From contig JBEKSX010000013.1 of assembly GCA_049516635.1 (NCBI GenBank), positions 1 through 39,315 on the forward strand: a DNA stretch of 39,315 bases, read 5' to 3'. The DNA is from JBEKSX01 sp049516635. Its GTDB lineage: Bacteria; Bacteroidota; Ignavibacteria; Tepidaquicellales; OLB5. Both the position numbers and the translations under genes were made by a program. The notes under the pieces were generated by a model. The model did not search any database, was not told the DNA's origin, and saw only the letters and a list, made by a program, of their open reading frames with translations. Shown piece after piece: positions 30,700 to 38,036 of the stretch; position 1 is the stretch's first letter, and each line of letters begins with the position of its first letter.

Positions 30700-32466
30700 A
30701 TGGTAACTGTAAATATAGACGGAACACAAGTAGAAGTATTCGAAGAAACCACGATACTCAAGGCTGCGGAAAAAGCTGGCATATGGATCCCTACAATGTG
30801 CCACTGCGATTTTATCGAACCATACGGCGTCTGCAGGTTATGCAGTGTCGAAGTGGTAAGGGGCAACCGCAGCCGTGTTGTTACCGCTTGCAATTATCCT
30901 GTCCGTGAAGGTCTTAACGTAAGAACCAACACTGATAAGATAAAGTGGATCAGGAAAATGATCATGGAGCTGATGCTCTCCCGTTGGCCGAATGTTAAAG
31001 TTGTCAAAGAAATGGCTGAACAGCTCGGAGTTGTTGCGCCCAGATTTCCAAGTTTAGAAAGAGATGAAGCTGAAGATGCCTGTATTTTATGCGGAATGTG
31101 CGTTAATGTTTGCAGAGATCTGGTAGGTGCCAATGTGTTAGGGTTTGCGTCACGCGGTATACTAAGAGAGGTAGTTATCCCGTTTGAGAATTATTCCGAA
31201 CAGTGTATCGGGTGCGGAGCCTGTGCATATGTCTGTCCGACGGGACACATAAAGGTAAAATCTCTAGAATATGAAAGAGGTGCATTGAAGGATTGGTTCC
31301 TTGGCGCTAAATCAGCTATCTATGTTCCTACGATGCAGGCTGTTCCGAGGGTACCGACCATAGACGAAGCCACCTGTATCAATAAACAGACAGGCGGGTG
31401 TAAAGTATGTTCAACCTACTGTGAGCCGGAAGCGATCAAGTATGATATGCAGGATGAAGAGATAGATATTGAGGTTGGGCAGATACTGCTTACTACCGGA
31501 TTCCAGCTAATGGATCTGAAACAGATGCCTCAATATGGTTACGGAAGACTGGATAATGTGTATGCCTCAATGGAATTTGAGCATATGCTGAATTCTATGG
31601 GTCCGACAGGCGGTAATATTATGTGTAAAGACGGAACAGAACCCCGGGCGGTAGGAATAGTGCATTGCATCGGTTCCAGGGATGAGAATTACCATAAATA
31701 TTGTTCGAGAGTGTGCTGTATGTATGCATTAAAGTTTGCGCATCTTGTGAAGGATAGAACAAAAGCAGAAGTCTACCAGTTCTACATAGACATGCGGGCA
31801 TTCGGGAAAGGGTACGAGGAATTCTATAAGAGATTACTGGATGAAGGAGTAAATATGATTCGCGGTAAAGTTGCAGAGATCACCGAAGAACATCCTCCGA
31901 ATGGAGATAAATCGTTCCTATCTATGAAGTGCGAAGATACATTGATAGGTAAGTTCAGGGAAATTCCGGTTGATATGGTTATATTATGTCCCGCAATCGA
32001 ACCGCAGTTCGATGCAGATAAGGTAAAGAAGATATTCTCGATCAGCCAGAGTCCAGATAAGTTCTTCCTCGAACGGCATCCTAAACTTGATCCAACCTCC
32101 ACGATGACAGATGGAATATTTATTGCAGGATGCGCACAGGGACCGAAAGACATTCCGGATTCAGTAGCCCAGGCATCAGCTGCAGCAGCAAGGATGCTCG
32201 CGTTAATATCACAGGGTGAAGTTGCTATCGATCCGATCAAAGCAGAAATAATGAGTGAATACTGCAGCGGATGCAGGATCTGCAATAACCTGTGTCCCTA
32301 TGGGGCGATTTCGTTCATCGAGGATAAGAAATTATCGGAGATCAATGAAATGCTTTGCAAGGGATGCGGAACGTGTGTTGCAGCTTGTCCGGCATCAGCT
32401 ATTACAGGTAAAGGTTTCTCCGATTTGCAGATTCTTGCAGAGCTGGAAGGAATACTTTCTGTATAA
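30700..32466 (+). CDS. Fusion: NuoG/HydA-like N-terminus joined to HdrA C-terminal half
   Basis: 588 residues. Residues 1-80 form a plant-type [2Fe-2S] domain (MCHCDFIEPYGVCRLC). The following His-Cys cluster segment has lost its ligands (RKMIMELMLSRWPNVKVVKE). Two ferredoxin motifs follow (CILCGMCVNVC about 128, CIGCGACAYVCP about 168). From about 203 (GAKSAIYVPTMQAVP) to the end it follows the second half of HdrA: KQTGGCKVCSTYC, GQILLTTGFQ, IVHCIGSRDE, CSRVCCMYALKFA, DMRAFGKGYEEFY, GIFIAGCAQGPKDIPDSVAQ and two final ferredoxin motifs (CSGCRICNNLCP, CKGCGTCVAACP). There is no H-cluster domain. The junction falls where the truncated HdrA at 23337 ends. It probably bridges the NADH module to the Hdr/Mvh part. 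Confidence 0.9.
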   Translation: MVTVNIDGTQVEVFEETTILKAAEKAGIWIPTMCHCDFIEPYGVCRLCSVEVVRGNRSRVVTACNYPVREGLNVRTNTDKIKWIRKMIMELMLSRWPNVKVVKEMAEQLGVVAPRFPSLERDEAEDACILCGMCVNVCRDLVGANVLGFASRGILREVVIPFENYSEQCIGCGACAYVCPTGHIKVKSLEYERGALKDWFLGAKSAIYVPTMQAVPRVPTIDEATCINKQTGGCKVCSTYCEPEAIKYDMQDEEIDIEVGQILLTTGFQLMDLKQMPQYGYGRLDNVYASMEFEHMLNSMGPTGGNIMCKDGTEPRAVGIVHCIGSRDENYHKYCSRVCCMYALKFAHLVKDRTKAEVYQFYIDMRAFGKGYEEFYKRLLDEGVNMIRGKVAEITEEHPPNGDKSFLSMKCEDTLIGKFREIPVDMVILCPAIEPQFDADKVKKIFSISQSPDKFFLERHPKLDPTSTMTDGIFIAGCAQGPKDIPDSVAQASAAAARMLALISQGEVAIDPIKAEIMSEYCSGCRICNNLCPYGAISFIEDKKLSEINEMLCKGCGTCVAACPASAITGKGFSDLQILAELEGILSV

Positions 32467-32503
32467 TAATAATTTGTATAAGTAAAAACATTATTTAACT
32501 TTT

Positions 32504-32941
32504 ATGATGGATTCAGAAAAAACAAAAAACGGTAACGGTTTTAATCCGCGTATAGTTGCTTTTCTCTGCAACTGGTGCACTTACACCGGCGCTGACCTAG
32601 CCGGAGTAGCAAGGCTTCAGTCATCCCCGAGCGTAAGGGTTATACGAACCATGTGCAGTGGGAGGGTTGATCCTACTTTCGTTTTCCAGGCATTCAAGCT
32701 CGGTGCTGACGGCGTGATGATAGGCGGATGCCATATCGGGGATTGCCATTACTCCGAAGGTAATTTTAAGACACTGCGCAGGGTAGAGCTGATGAAAATA
32801 ATGCTCGAAAAGTACGGCATTGATCCCAAAAGACTTCGCCTTGAATGGATATCTGCATCAGAGGGAGATAAGTACGCGAGTGTTACTCTTGAGTTCGAAC
32901 GGCAGATAAAAGAGCTTGGTCCTCTTAAATTGCAGGAATAG
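32504..32941 (+). CDS. mvhD: MvhD-type electron-transfer [2Fe-2S] subunit
   Basis: 145 residues. FLCNWCTYTGADLAGVARL, TMCSGRVDPTFVFQAFKLGADGV, GGCHIGDCHY and EWISASEGDKYA match the MvhD/VhuD family, which carries electrons from the [NiFe]-hydrogenase to HdrA. All usual cysteines are present. Two ATGs (32504, 32507) are possible starts. In the usual order mvhG follows directly; here a 460-bp GxxExxY cassette lies between them. Confidence 0.92.
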   Translation: MMDSEKTKNGNGFNPRIVAFLCNWCTYTGADLAGVARLQSSPSVRVIRTMCSGRVDPTFVFQAFKLGADGVMIGGCHIGDCHYSEGNFKTLRRVELMKIMLEKYGIDPKRLRLEWISASEGDKYASVTLEFERQIKELGPLKLQE

Positions 32942-32977
32942 AATATTTTAGAAACTGATATATTTAAAGAATACAAA

Positions 32978-33418
32978 ATGTTTACCACTAAGACACAAAG
33001 TCACGAAGAATTATCCTCTGAAGAGTATGTACCATTATCAGATGAAGAAGAAAGAATTGCAACAAAAATAGTTGATGCAGCTTACCAAGTTCATAGCAGA
33101 CTAGGTCCGGGTTTACTGGAAAGTGTATATGAAGTTTGCTTTTGCCATGAACTTAAGAAAGCGGGATTAAATATAAAATCTCAAGTTAGTCTCCCGTTAT
33201 ATTACGATAACATAAAATTTGAATCAGCTTACAGATTAGATGTATTAGTAGAAGATTCTGTGATATGCGAGTTAAAAGCTATTGATGCTTTATTATCTAT
33301 ACATGAAGCACAACTTTTATCTTATATGAAATTATCTAAGATTAGACTAGGTTTTTTAATAAATTTCAACGTTCACATTATTAAAAAAGGGATTAAAAGG
33401 AAGATATTATCACTTTGA
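32978..33418 (+). CDS. GxxExxY-family protein (PD-(D/E)XK-like), cassette gene
   Basis: 146 residues. The hallmark LGPGLLESVYEVCF (GxxExxY) is followed by LPLYYDNIKFESAYRLDVLVEDSVICELKAID, whose D...ExK pattern (RLDVLV...CELKAI) is that of the nuclease-like fold, then EAQLLSYMKLSKIRLGFLINF. Biochemical function of this widespread family is unknown. The first residues (MFTTKTQSHEE) are encoded by the left terminal repeat and the stop codon lies in the right one, so gene and element coincide. It interrupts the mvhD-mvhG pair and has no obvious link to hydrogen metabolism. Confidence 0.88.
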   Translation: MFTTKTQSHEELSSEEYVPLSDEEERIATKIVDAAYQVHSRLGPGLLESVYEVCFCHELKKAGLNIKSQVSLPLYYDNIKFESAYRLDVLVEDSVICELKAIDALLSIHEAQLLSYMKLSKIRLGFLINFNVHIIKKGIKRKILSL

Positions 33419-33440
33419 GCCTTAGTGTCTTAGCGGTAAA
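32981..33440 (+). mobile_element. Non-transposase cassette with inverted terminal repeats carrying GxxExxY gene
   Basis: Left end TTTACCACTAAGACACAAAG (32981-33000). The right end (33412-33440) is its inverted form, closing with GTGTCTTAGCGGTAAA; the outer 16 bases match at 15 positions. Solo copies of the same motif occur at 10579-10593 and 11779-11793. No transposase is encoded and no target-site duplication is obvious, so mobility depends on something in trans, if it is mobile at all. Confidence 0.65.
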
Positions 33441-33502
33441 AAGTTAATACTTAAGCATAAAGAATTTAATATTAAAATATTAGTTAAGGAAAAAATATTA
33501 AT

Positions 33503-34492
33503 ATGGCTAAACCGAAATTAGCATTATACTGGGCTTCATCATGTGGCGGCTGCGAGATAGCAGTTGTTGATATCGAGATAAAAATACTCGATGTAGCAGA
33601 TTTCTTTGATATAGTACTGTGGCCGTGCGTCATGGACTTTAAATACAAAGACATCGAAGCTTTACCTGATGGTGATATTACACTATGTTTGTTCAACGGT
33701 GCCATCAGAACCTCGGAGAATGAATATATGGCGAAATTGCTGAGAGCTAAGTCGAAAGTGATGGTTGCGTTCGGTTCCTGCGCCAATGACGGATGTATCC
33801 CTGCCCTTGCAAACTTCTTCGATAAAGAATCCATTTTCGAATATGTATATAAAGACAGCCCGTCACTGGAGGAAAGTTCAAAAGGAGTTTATCCGGTTAC
33901 GAAAACCCAGATGCCTGAAGGCGAGATAGAGATACCAGAATTCTGGAATACCGTTAAGACACTTAATCAGGTGATAGATGTAGATTATTTCATACCCGGA
34001 TGTCCGCCGCAGTCGTTACAGATAATAAACGCCGTGAGTGCTGTGATTGATATTCTTGCAAACGGTAAACCGCTGCCCCCAAAAGGTACATTTCTTGGTG
34101 CCGGCGATAAGACCTGCTGTGATGAGTGTCCGAGGGAACGCAAAGAGAAAAAAATAAAGAAGTTCTACAGGCCGCAGGAAATTATTCCGGACCCGAATGA
34201 ATGTTTGCTTGATCAAGGGATTCTTTGTCTTGGTCCTGCTACCCGTAGCGGATGTGAGGCTTTATGCGTGAAAGCGAACATGGGGTGCAGGGGATGTTAC
34301 GGACCGCCTGTGAACGTTCTTGACCAGGGCGCCAAGATGATTTCAGCGTTAAGTTCTGTAGTTGATGCAACGAATCCCGAAGAAGCAAAGAAAATTCTGG
34401 AGACGATTGCCGACCCGCTGGGAACTTTCTATCGGTTCTCGATGGCAGCATCTATTTTGAGAAGGGTTCAGCCTAAATCCAATAATAAGTAA
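33503..34492 (+). CDS. mvhG: [NiFe]-hydrogenase small subunit (MvhG type, group 3)
   Basis: 329 residues with no twin-arginine signal, so cytoplasmic. Proximal-cluster ligands: WASSCGGCEIAV, AFGSCANDGC and IPGCPPQS. Further cysteines for two more [4Fe-4S] clusters: TCCDECPRERKEKK, ECLLDQGILCLGPATRSGC, EALC, MGCRGCYGPP. The CDECPR and GPATRSGC motifs are characteristic of F420-non-reducing (MvhG/VhuG) and related group 3 small subunits. It passes electrons from the NiFe site to MvhD and HdrA. Start ATG is 84 bp after the GxxExxY stop; mvhA follows after 27 bp. Confidence 0.93.
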   Translation: MAKPKLALYWASSCGGCEIAVVDIEIKILDVADFFDIVLWPCVMDFKYKDIEALPDGDITLCLFNGAIRTSENEYMAKLLRAKSKVMVAFGSCANDGCIPALANFFDKESIFEYVYKDSPSLEESSKGVYPVTKTQMPEGEIEIPEFWNTVKTLNQVIDVDYFIPGCPPQSLQIINAVSAVIDILANGKPLPPKGTFLGAGDKTCCDECPRERKEKKIKKFYRPQEIIPDPNECLLDQGILCLGPATRSGCEALCVKANMGCRGCYGPPVNVLDQGAKMISALSSVVDATNPEEAKKILETIADPLGTFYRFSMAASILRRVQPKSNNK

Positions 34493-34519
34493 TTTGTAAT
34501 TTTAAGCTTTATAACACAA

Positions 34520-35998
34520 ATGAGACAGATAAAAATTGATCCAATAACGAGACTAGAGGGTCACGGTAAAATAGATATATTTTTAAATGATGACGGTGAT
34601 GTAGCGAATTGTTACTTTCAGGTTCCTGAATTGCGGGGATTCGAAAAATTTGCACAGGGCAGACCTGTCGAGGAGATGCCGAGAATTACAACAAGAATAT
34701 GCGGTGTTTGTCCCGAAGCCCATCACATGGCTGCAGTGAAAGCCTGTGACGCAGTTTATAAGGTGAAAGTCCCTTCGGCAGGCAAAAAATTGAGGGAACT
34801 GCTCTATAATACTTTCTATACCGCAGATCATACTATTCACTTTTATGCGCTCGGGGGTCCGGATTTTGTAGTTGGCCCTGATGCTCCTCCAGCAGAGCGT
34901 AATATCATAGGTGTTATTAAAAAAGTAGGTTTGGAGATTGGCGGTAAGGTTATAGAACTTCGTTCGAAATGCCAGGAGATAATTCAGATGCTGGGCGGAA
35001 AAAAGATCCACCAGGTTACATGTATACCGGGTGGAATATCGAGAGGTATTAATGAAGAAGAAAGAAAGAAAATCGAGGAGTATGCTAAATTCTTTGTGGA
35101 TTTCGGTCAGTTTACGTTCAAAATATTTAATGATGTTGTTCTGAAGAATAAAGCTTATGTGGACATGATACTTTCTGATCCGTATGTTCAGAGAACATAC
35201 TATATGGGAATGGTAGATGAGAAAAATCAGGTGAATTTCTATGATGGACAGGTGAGAGTTGTTGATCCCGAAGGAAATGAATTCGTAAAATATAAGCCCG
35301 AAGAATATCTGCAGCACATTTCCGAGCACATGGAAAAGTGGAGTTATCTGAAATTCCCGTTCCTTAAAAAAGTTGGCTGGAAAGGATTTGTTGACGGGAA
35401 GGACAGCGGCGTGTACCGTGCTACACCGCTATCAAGACTAAATGTTTCCGAGGGTATGCCAACCCCGCTCGCACAGGCAGAATATGAAAAATATTTTGAA
35501 ACGTTAACGGGGGATAGATCAGGCAAGAAACCGGTTCATAATACACTGGCTACACACTGGGCAAGAATAATTGAACTGCAGTATGCAGCAGAAAAAGTTA
35601 TGGAACTGGTAAAAGACCCGGAGATCACATCCACTGATTACAGAACTATTCCTACCGAAATACCTCATGAAGGCATTGGAATTGTTGAAGCTCCAAGAGG
35701 AACCCTGACACATCACTATCTTACGGATGAAAAAGGGATTGTGACCAAAGCGAACCTTATAGTAGGGACTACAAATAACCATGCAGCTATTTCAATGTCG
35801 ATCAAGCAGGCAGCTCAAGGATTGATCCATAAAGGAGTTGAAGTAACTGACGGAATATTGAACAGGATAGAGATGGCTTTCAGAGCGTATGACCCTTGTT
35901 TCGGATGTGCTACCCATACTCTACCGGGTCAAATGCCGATAATACTGAGGATACGTGACTGTAAAGGCGAGATACTGGATGAAGTAAAGAGAAATTAG
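34520..35998 (+). CDS. mvhA: [NiFe]-hydrogenase large subunit (MvhA type, group 3c-like)
   Basis: 492 residues. N-terminal IDPITRLEGHGKIDIF; Ni-binding motif L1 TTRICGVCPEAHH (about 57-69) and L2 DPCFGCATH (458-466). All four nickel cysteines are present, so the enzyme should be catalytic in H2 oxidation or evolution. A 26-residue tail after the histidine is the cleavable peptide removed by the maturation protease (gene at 21147). Last gene of the operon, with an intrinsic terminator just after it. Assignment to group 3c rests on neighbours mvhG, mvhD and hdr genes and on motif style. Confidence 0.94.
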   Translation: MRQIKIDPITRLEGHGKIDIFLNDDGDVANCYFQVPELRGFEKFAQGRPVEEMPRITTRICGVCPEAHHMAAVKACDAVYKVKVPSAGKKLRELLYNTFYTADHTIHFYALGGPDFVVGPDAPPAERNIIGVIKKVGLEIGGKVIELRSKCQEIIQMLGGKKIHQVTCIPGGISRGINEEERKKIEEYAKFFVDFGQFTFKIFNDVVLKNKAYVDMILSDPYVQRTYYMGMVDEKNQVNFYDGQVRVVDPEGNEFVKYKPEEYLQHISEHMEKWSYLKFPFLKKVGWKGFVDGKDSGVYRATPLSRLNVSEGMPTPLAQAEYEKYFETLTGDRSGKKPVHNTLATHWARIIELQYAAEKVMELVKDPEITSTDYRTIPTEIPHEGIGIVEAPRGTLTHHYLTDEKGIVTKANLIVGTTNNHAAISMSIKQAAQGLIHKGVEVTDGILNRIEMAFRAYDPCFGCATHTLPGQMPIILRIRDCKGEILDEVKRN

Positions 35999-36034
35999 GT
36001 TCATATCACATATTATTCAATAAATAATAAATTG

Positions 36035-36071
36035 ATGCAGACATTATTGTATTTGTCTGCATTCTTATTTT
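36035..36071 (+). terminator. Intrinsic terminator after mvhA
   Basis: ATGCAGACA (36035-36043) pairs with TGTCTGCAT (36054-36062), followed by TCTTATTTT. It is 36 bp after the mvhA stop and marks the end of the Hdr/Mvh operon. Confidence 0.8.
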
Positions 36072-36078
36072 AAAAGAT

Positions 36079-36894
36079 ATGACACAGGATTTTACACATA
36101 CAATTCTAGGCAATACCGGTCTTGCTGTTCACCGTTTAGGTTTATCCGCCAGTTATCGTCCGGGAAAAGAAACGATTTACAAAGCATTCGATGAAGGAGT
36201 CAACTATTTTTTTGCCTATGGCTTTGATACGCAAATGACACACCCCATTAGTGAAATAGCTCTAAAGAATCGCGAAAAGATAGTCATCGCTACAGGAGCA
36301 TACAATATGATTATCGGTCACCCGGATATCCGCCGTTCCATGGAGAAACGCCTCCGTCAGTTTAAAACAGATTATATAGATATATTCCTGTTTCTTGGTG
36401 TAATGAAACCGAAGCAATTTCCTGAAAAAGTAATTAAAGAACTTTATAAACTGAGGGAAGAAGGTAAAATTAAATATATAGGTATATCTTGCCACGATAG
36501 AAAGTTTGCAGGTAATCTTGCTAATAACGGAATACTGGATACTTTAATGATAAGGTATAATGCAGCACATCGTGGTGCAGAAGAAGATATTTTCCCATTC
36601 GTGAAAAAACATAACACCGGAGTAATAAGCTACACCGCTACAAGGTGGACTTACCTTATTCGAAGGACCGTAAAAGAGTGGCCAAAGACCGAACCTATAC
36701 CCACCGCCGGTATGTGCTACCGGTTTGTTCTGTCAAACCCGCACGTTCATGTTTGCATGACAGCTCCTACAAACATAAAACAATTAGTAGAGAACATAAG
36801 ATCGCTCGAAAGCGGTCCGCTAAATGAAGAAGAAATGCAGCTTATGATTAAATATGGAGATGCCGTACACAATAAGAAAAAATGGTTTATGTAG
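36079..36894 (+). CDS. Aldo/keto-reductase-fold protein with degenerate active site
   Basis: 271 residues with the AKR barrel pattern: LGNTGLAVHRLGLSAS, AFDEGVNYFFAYG, RRSMEKRLRQFKTDYIDIF, LYKLREEGKIKYIGISCHD, and C-terminal VCMTAPTNIKQLVENI. The canonical tetrad seems lost: the Asp of 'NYFDTA' is Phe, the Lys of 'ATK' is Gly (VIATGAY), and the His of 'YLLH' is Phe (FLFLGV). The C-terminal [4Fe-4S] motif of some anaerobe AKRs is absent. It may bind a nucleotide or act non-catalytically. It sits between mvhA and hypA, after a terminator, so it is probably expressed separately; whether it serves hydrogenase metabolism is unknown. Confidence 0.8.
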   Translation: MTQDFTHTILGNTGLAVHRLGLSASYRPGKETIYKAFDEGVNYFFAYGFDTQMTHPISEIALKNREKIVIATGAYNMIIGHPDIRRSMEKRLRQFKTDYIDIFLFLGVMKPKQFPEKVIKELYKLREEGKIKYIGISCHDRKFAGNLANNGILDTLMIRYNAAHRGAEEDIFPFVKKHNTGVISYTATRWTYLIRRTVKEWPKTEPIPTAGMCYRFVLSNPHVHVCMTAPTNIKQLVENIRSLESGPLNEEEMQLMIKYGDAVHNKKKWFM

Positions 36895-36958
36895 ATCAGT
36901 CCGATACCTTCAATTTTCGAAAATTTCTTATTTTATTGATATTAATAGCATTAATTAA

Positions 36959-36970
36959 TGATTTTTATCA
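36959..36970 (+). promoter_or_regulatory. FNR/CRP-type operator TGATTTTTATCA upstream of hypA
   Basis: The third TGAT-N4-ATCA dyad in the window, separated by 50 bp from the hypA start codon. Like the sites at 8716-8727 and 12156-12167, it is flanked by T after ATCA. Confidence 0.55.
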
Positions 36971-37020
36971 TTTAATGCTTGCCCGCATTAAGCTATATTT
37001 GTATATCAAATTATACACAA

Positions 37021-37383
37021 ATGCACGAATTATCAATTGCTCAGGACATACTTGATATTGTTTTTACTAATGTTCCGCCGGACGATTATGAAGATGTGAC
37101 TAAAATAAAAGTTAAAATAGGAGAAATATCAGGAGTAATACCTGAATCGCTTGAGTTTTGCTTCAATGCAATTTCTGCTGAGACACAGCTTTCAAATGCA
37201 GTACTTGTAATCGAGAAAATCCCTTTCATATTAAAATGCAATTCCTGTGATAAAACTTCAACCAATGAGATGGGAATAAGAATTTGTCCCGATTGCTCCG
37301 GCAGTGATACTACAGTTATATCAGGAACTGAATTGGAAGTTACAGAAGTAGAATTAAAAACACATCAAGAGGAAACAGCATGA
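37021..37383 (+). CDS. hypA: Hydrogenase nickel incorporation protein HypA
   Basis: 120 residues when started at the ATG at 37021, giving the invariant MHELSIAQ N-terminus whose Met-His binds nickel. The upstream ATG at 36979 would add 14 unrelated residues and is rejected. The zinc site is CNSCDKTSTNEMGIRICPDC, with two CxxC pairs. It works with HypB to load nickel into the large subunit (MvhA in this window). It overlaps hypB by 4 bp (ATGA), indicating translational coupling. Confidence 0.95.
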   Translation: MHELSIAQDILDIVFTNVPPDDYEDVTKIKVKIGEISGVIPESLEFCFNAISAETQLSNAVLVIEKIPFILKCNSCDKTSTNEMGIRICPDCSGSDTTVISGTELEVTEVELKTHQEETA

Positions 37384-38036
37384 GTGTGATAACAATAGAA
37401 AGAAAAGTTCTTGAAAAAAATGATGAGGTAGCTGCCCAAAACAGGGCTCTTTTAAAGAAATTTGACGTATATACCATCAATCTTGTAAGTTCTCCGGGTT
37501 CGGGTAAGACAAGTATTCTCGAAAGGACACTTATACATTTCGGGAGAAAATTGAAAATATCTGTGATCGAGGGGGATGTGCAAACTTCATTGGATGCTGA
37601 ACGTGTAGGGAAGTTTGATGTACCTGTTGTGCAAATAGTAACTAACGGGGCGTGCCATCTTGAAGCGAAGCTAGTTCAGGATGCATTCACCAAACTGGAC
37701 TTTACACAGACTCAGCTTCTTTTCATCGAAAATGTAGGAAATCTTGTTTGTCCCGCTGCTTATGACCTCGGTGAAGACATGAAAGTTGTCATTGTCAGTA
37801 CGACCGAAGGCGATGATAAACCCTTGAAGTATCCGAGAATGTTTATGAATGCATCTGTACTATTGATCAATAAGATCGACCTGCTCCCTTATGTGAATTG
37901 CAAAATTGATCAATTGAGGAAAAATGCTCTGCAAATAAATCCTTCACTTGAAATAATGGAGATGTCGTGTACTACGGGCACAGGAGTGGACGAATGGTGC
38001 AGGTGGCTTGAATCAAAGGTTCGCGGTAAAAAGTGA
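37380..38036 (+). CDS. hypB: Hydrogenase maturation GTPase HypB
   Basis: 218 residues. P-loop NLVSSPGSGKTSILERT, metal-binding TNGACHLEAKLV (Cys-His), LLFIENVGNLVCPA switch region, and the NKIDLLP base-recognition motif. It is a SIMIBI-class GTPase that hands nickel to apo-hydrogenase together with HypA. The histidine-rich N-terminal nickel store of some HypBs is absent. Its stop overlaps the GTG start of hypF. Confidence 0.95.
   Translation: MSVITIERKVLEKNDEVAAQNRALLKKFDVYTINLVSSPGSGKTSILERTLIHFGRKLKISVIEGDVQTSLDAERVGKFDVPVVQIVTNGACHLEAKLVQDAFTKLDFTQTQLLFIENVGNLVCPAAYDLGEDMKVVIVSTTEGDDKPLKYPRMFMNASVLLINKIDLLPYVNCKIDQLRKNALQINPSLEIMEMSCTTGTGVDEWCRWLESKVRGKK

Noticed and set aside
32978..33440. 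Insertion sequence with transposase
   Set aside because: The only gene is of the GxxExxY family; there is no DDE or Y1 transposase motif and no clear target duplication.
34583..35329. 248-codon minus-strand open frame opposite mvhA
   Set aside because: It is the antisense shadow of a strongly conserved [NiFe] large subunit; its product has no recognisable family features.
36979..37020. Upstream start for HypA
   Set aside because: HypA needs the MHE N-terminus for nickel binding; the ATG at 37021 gives it.
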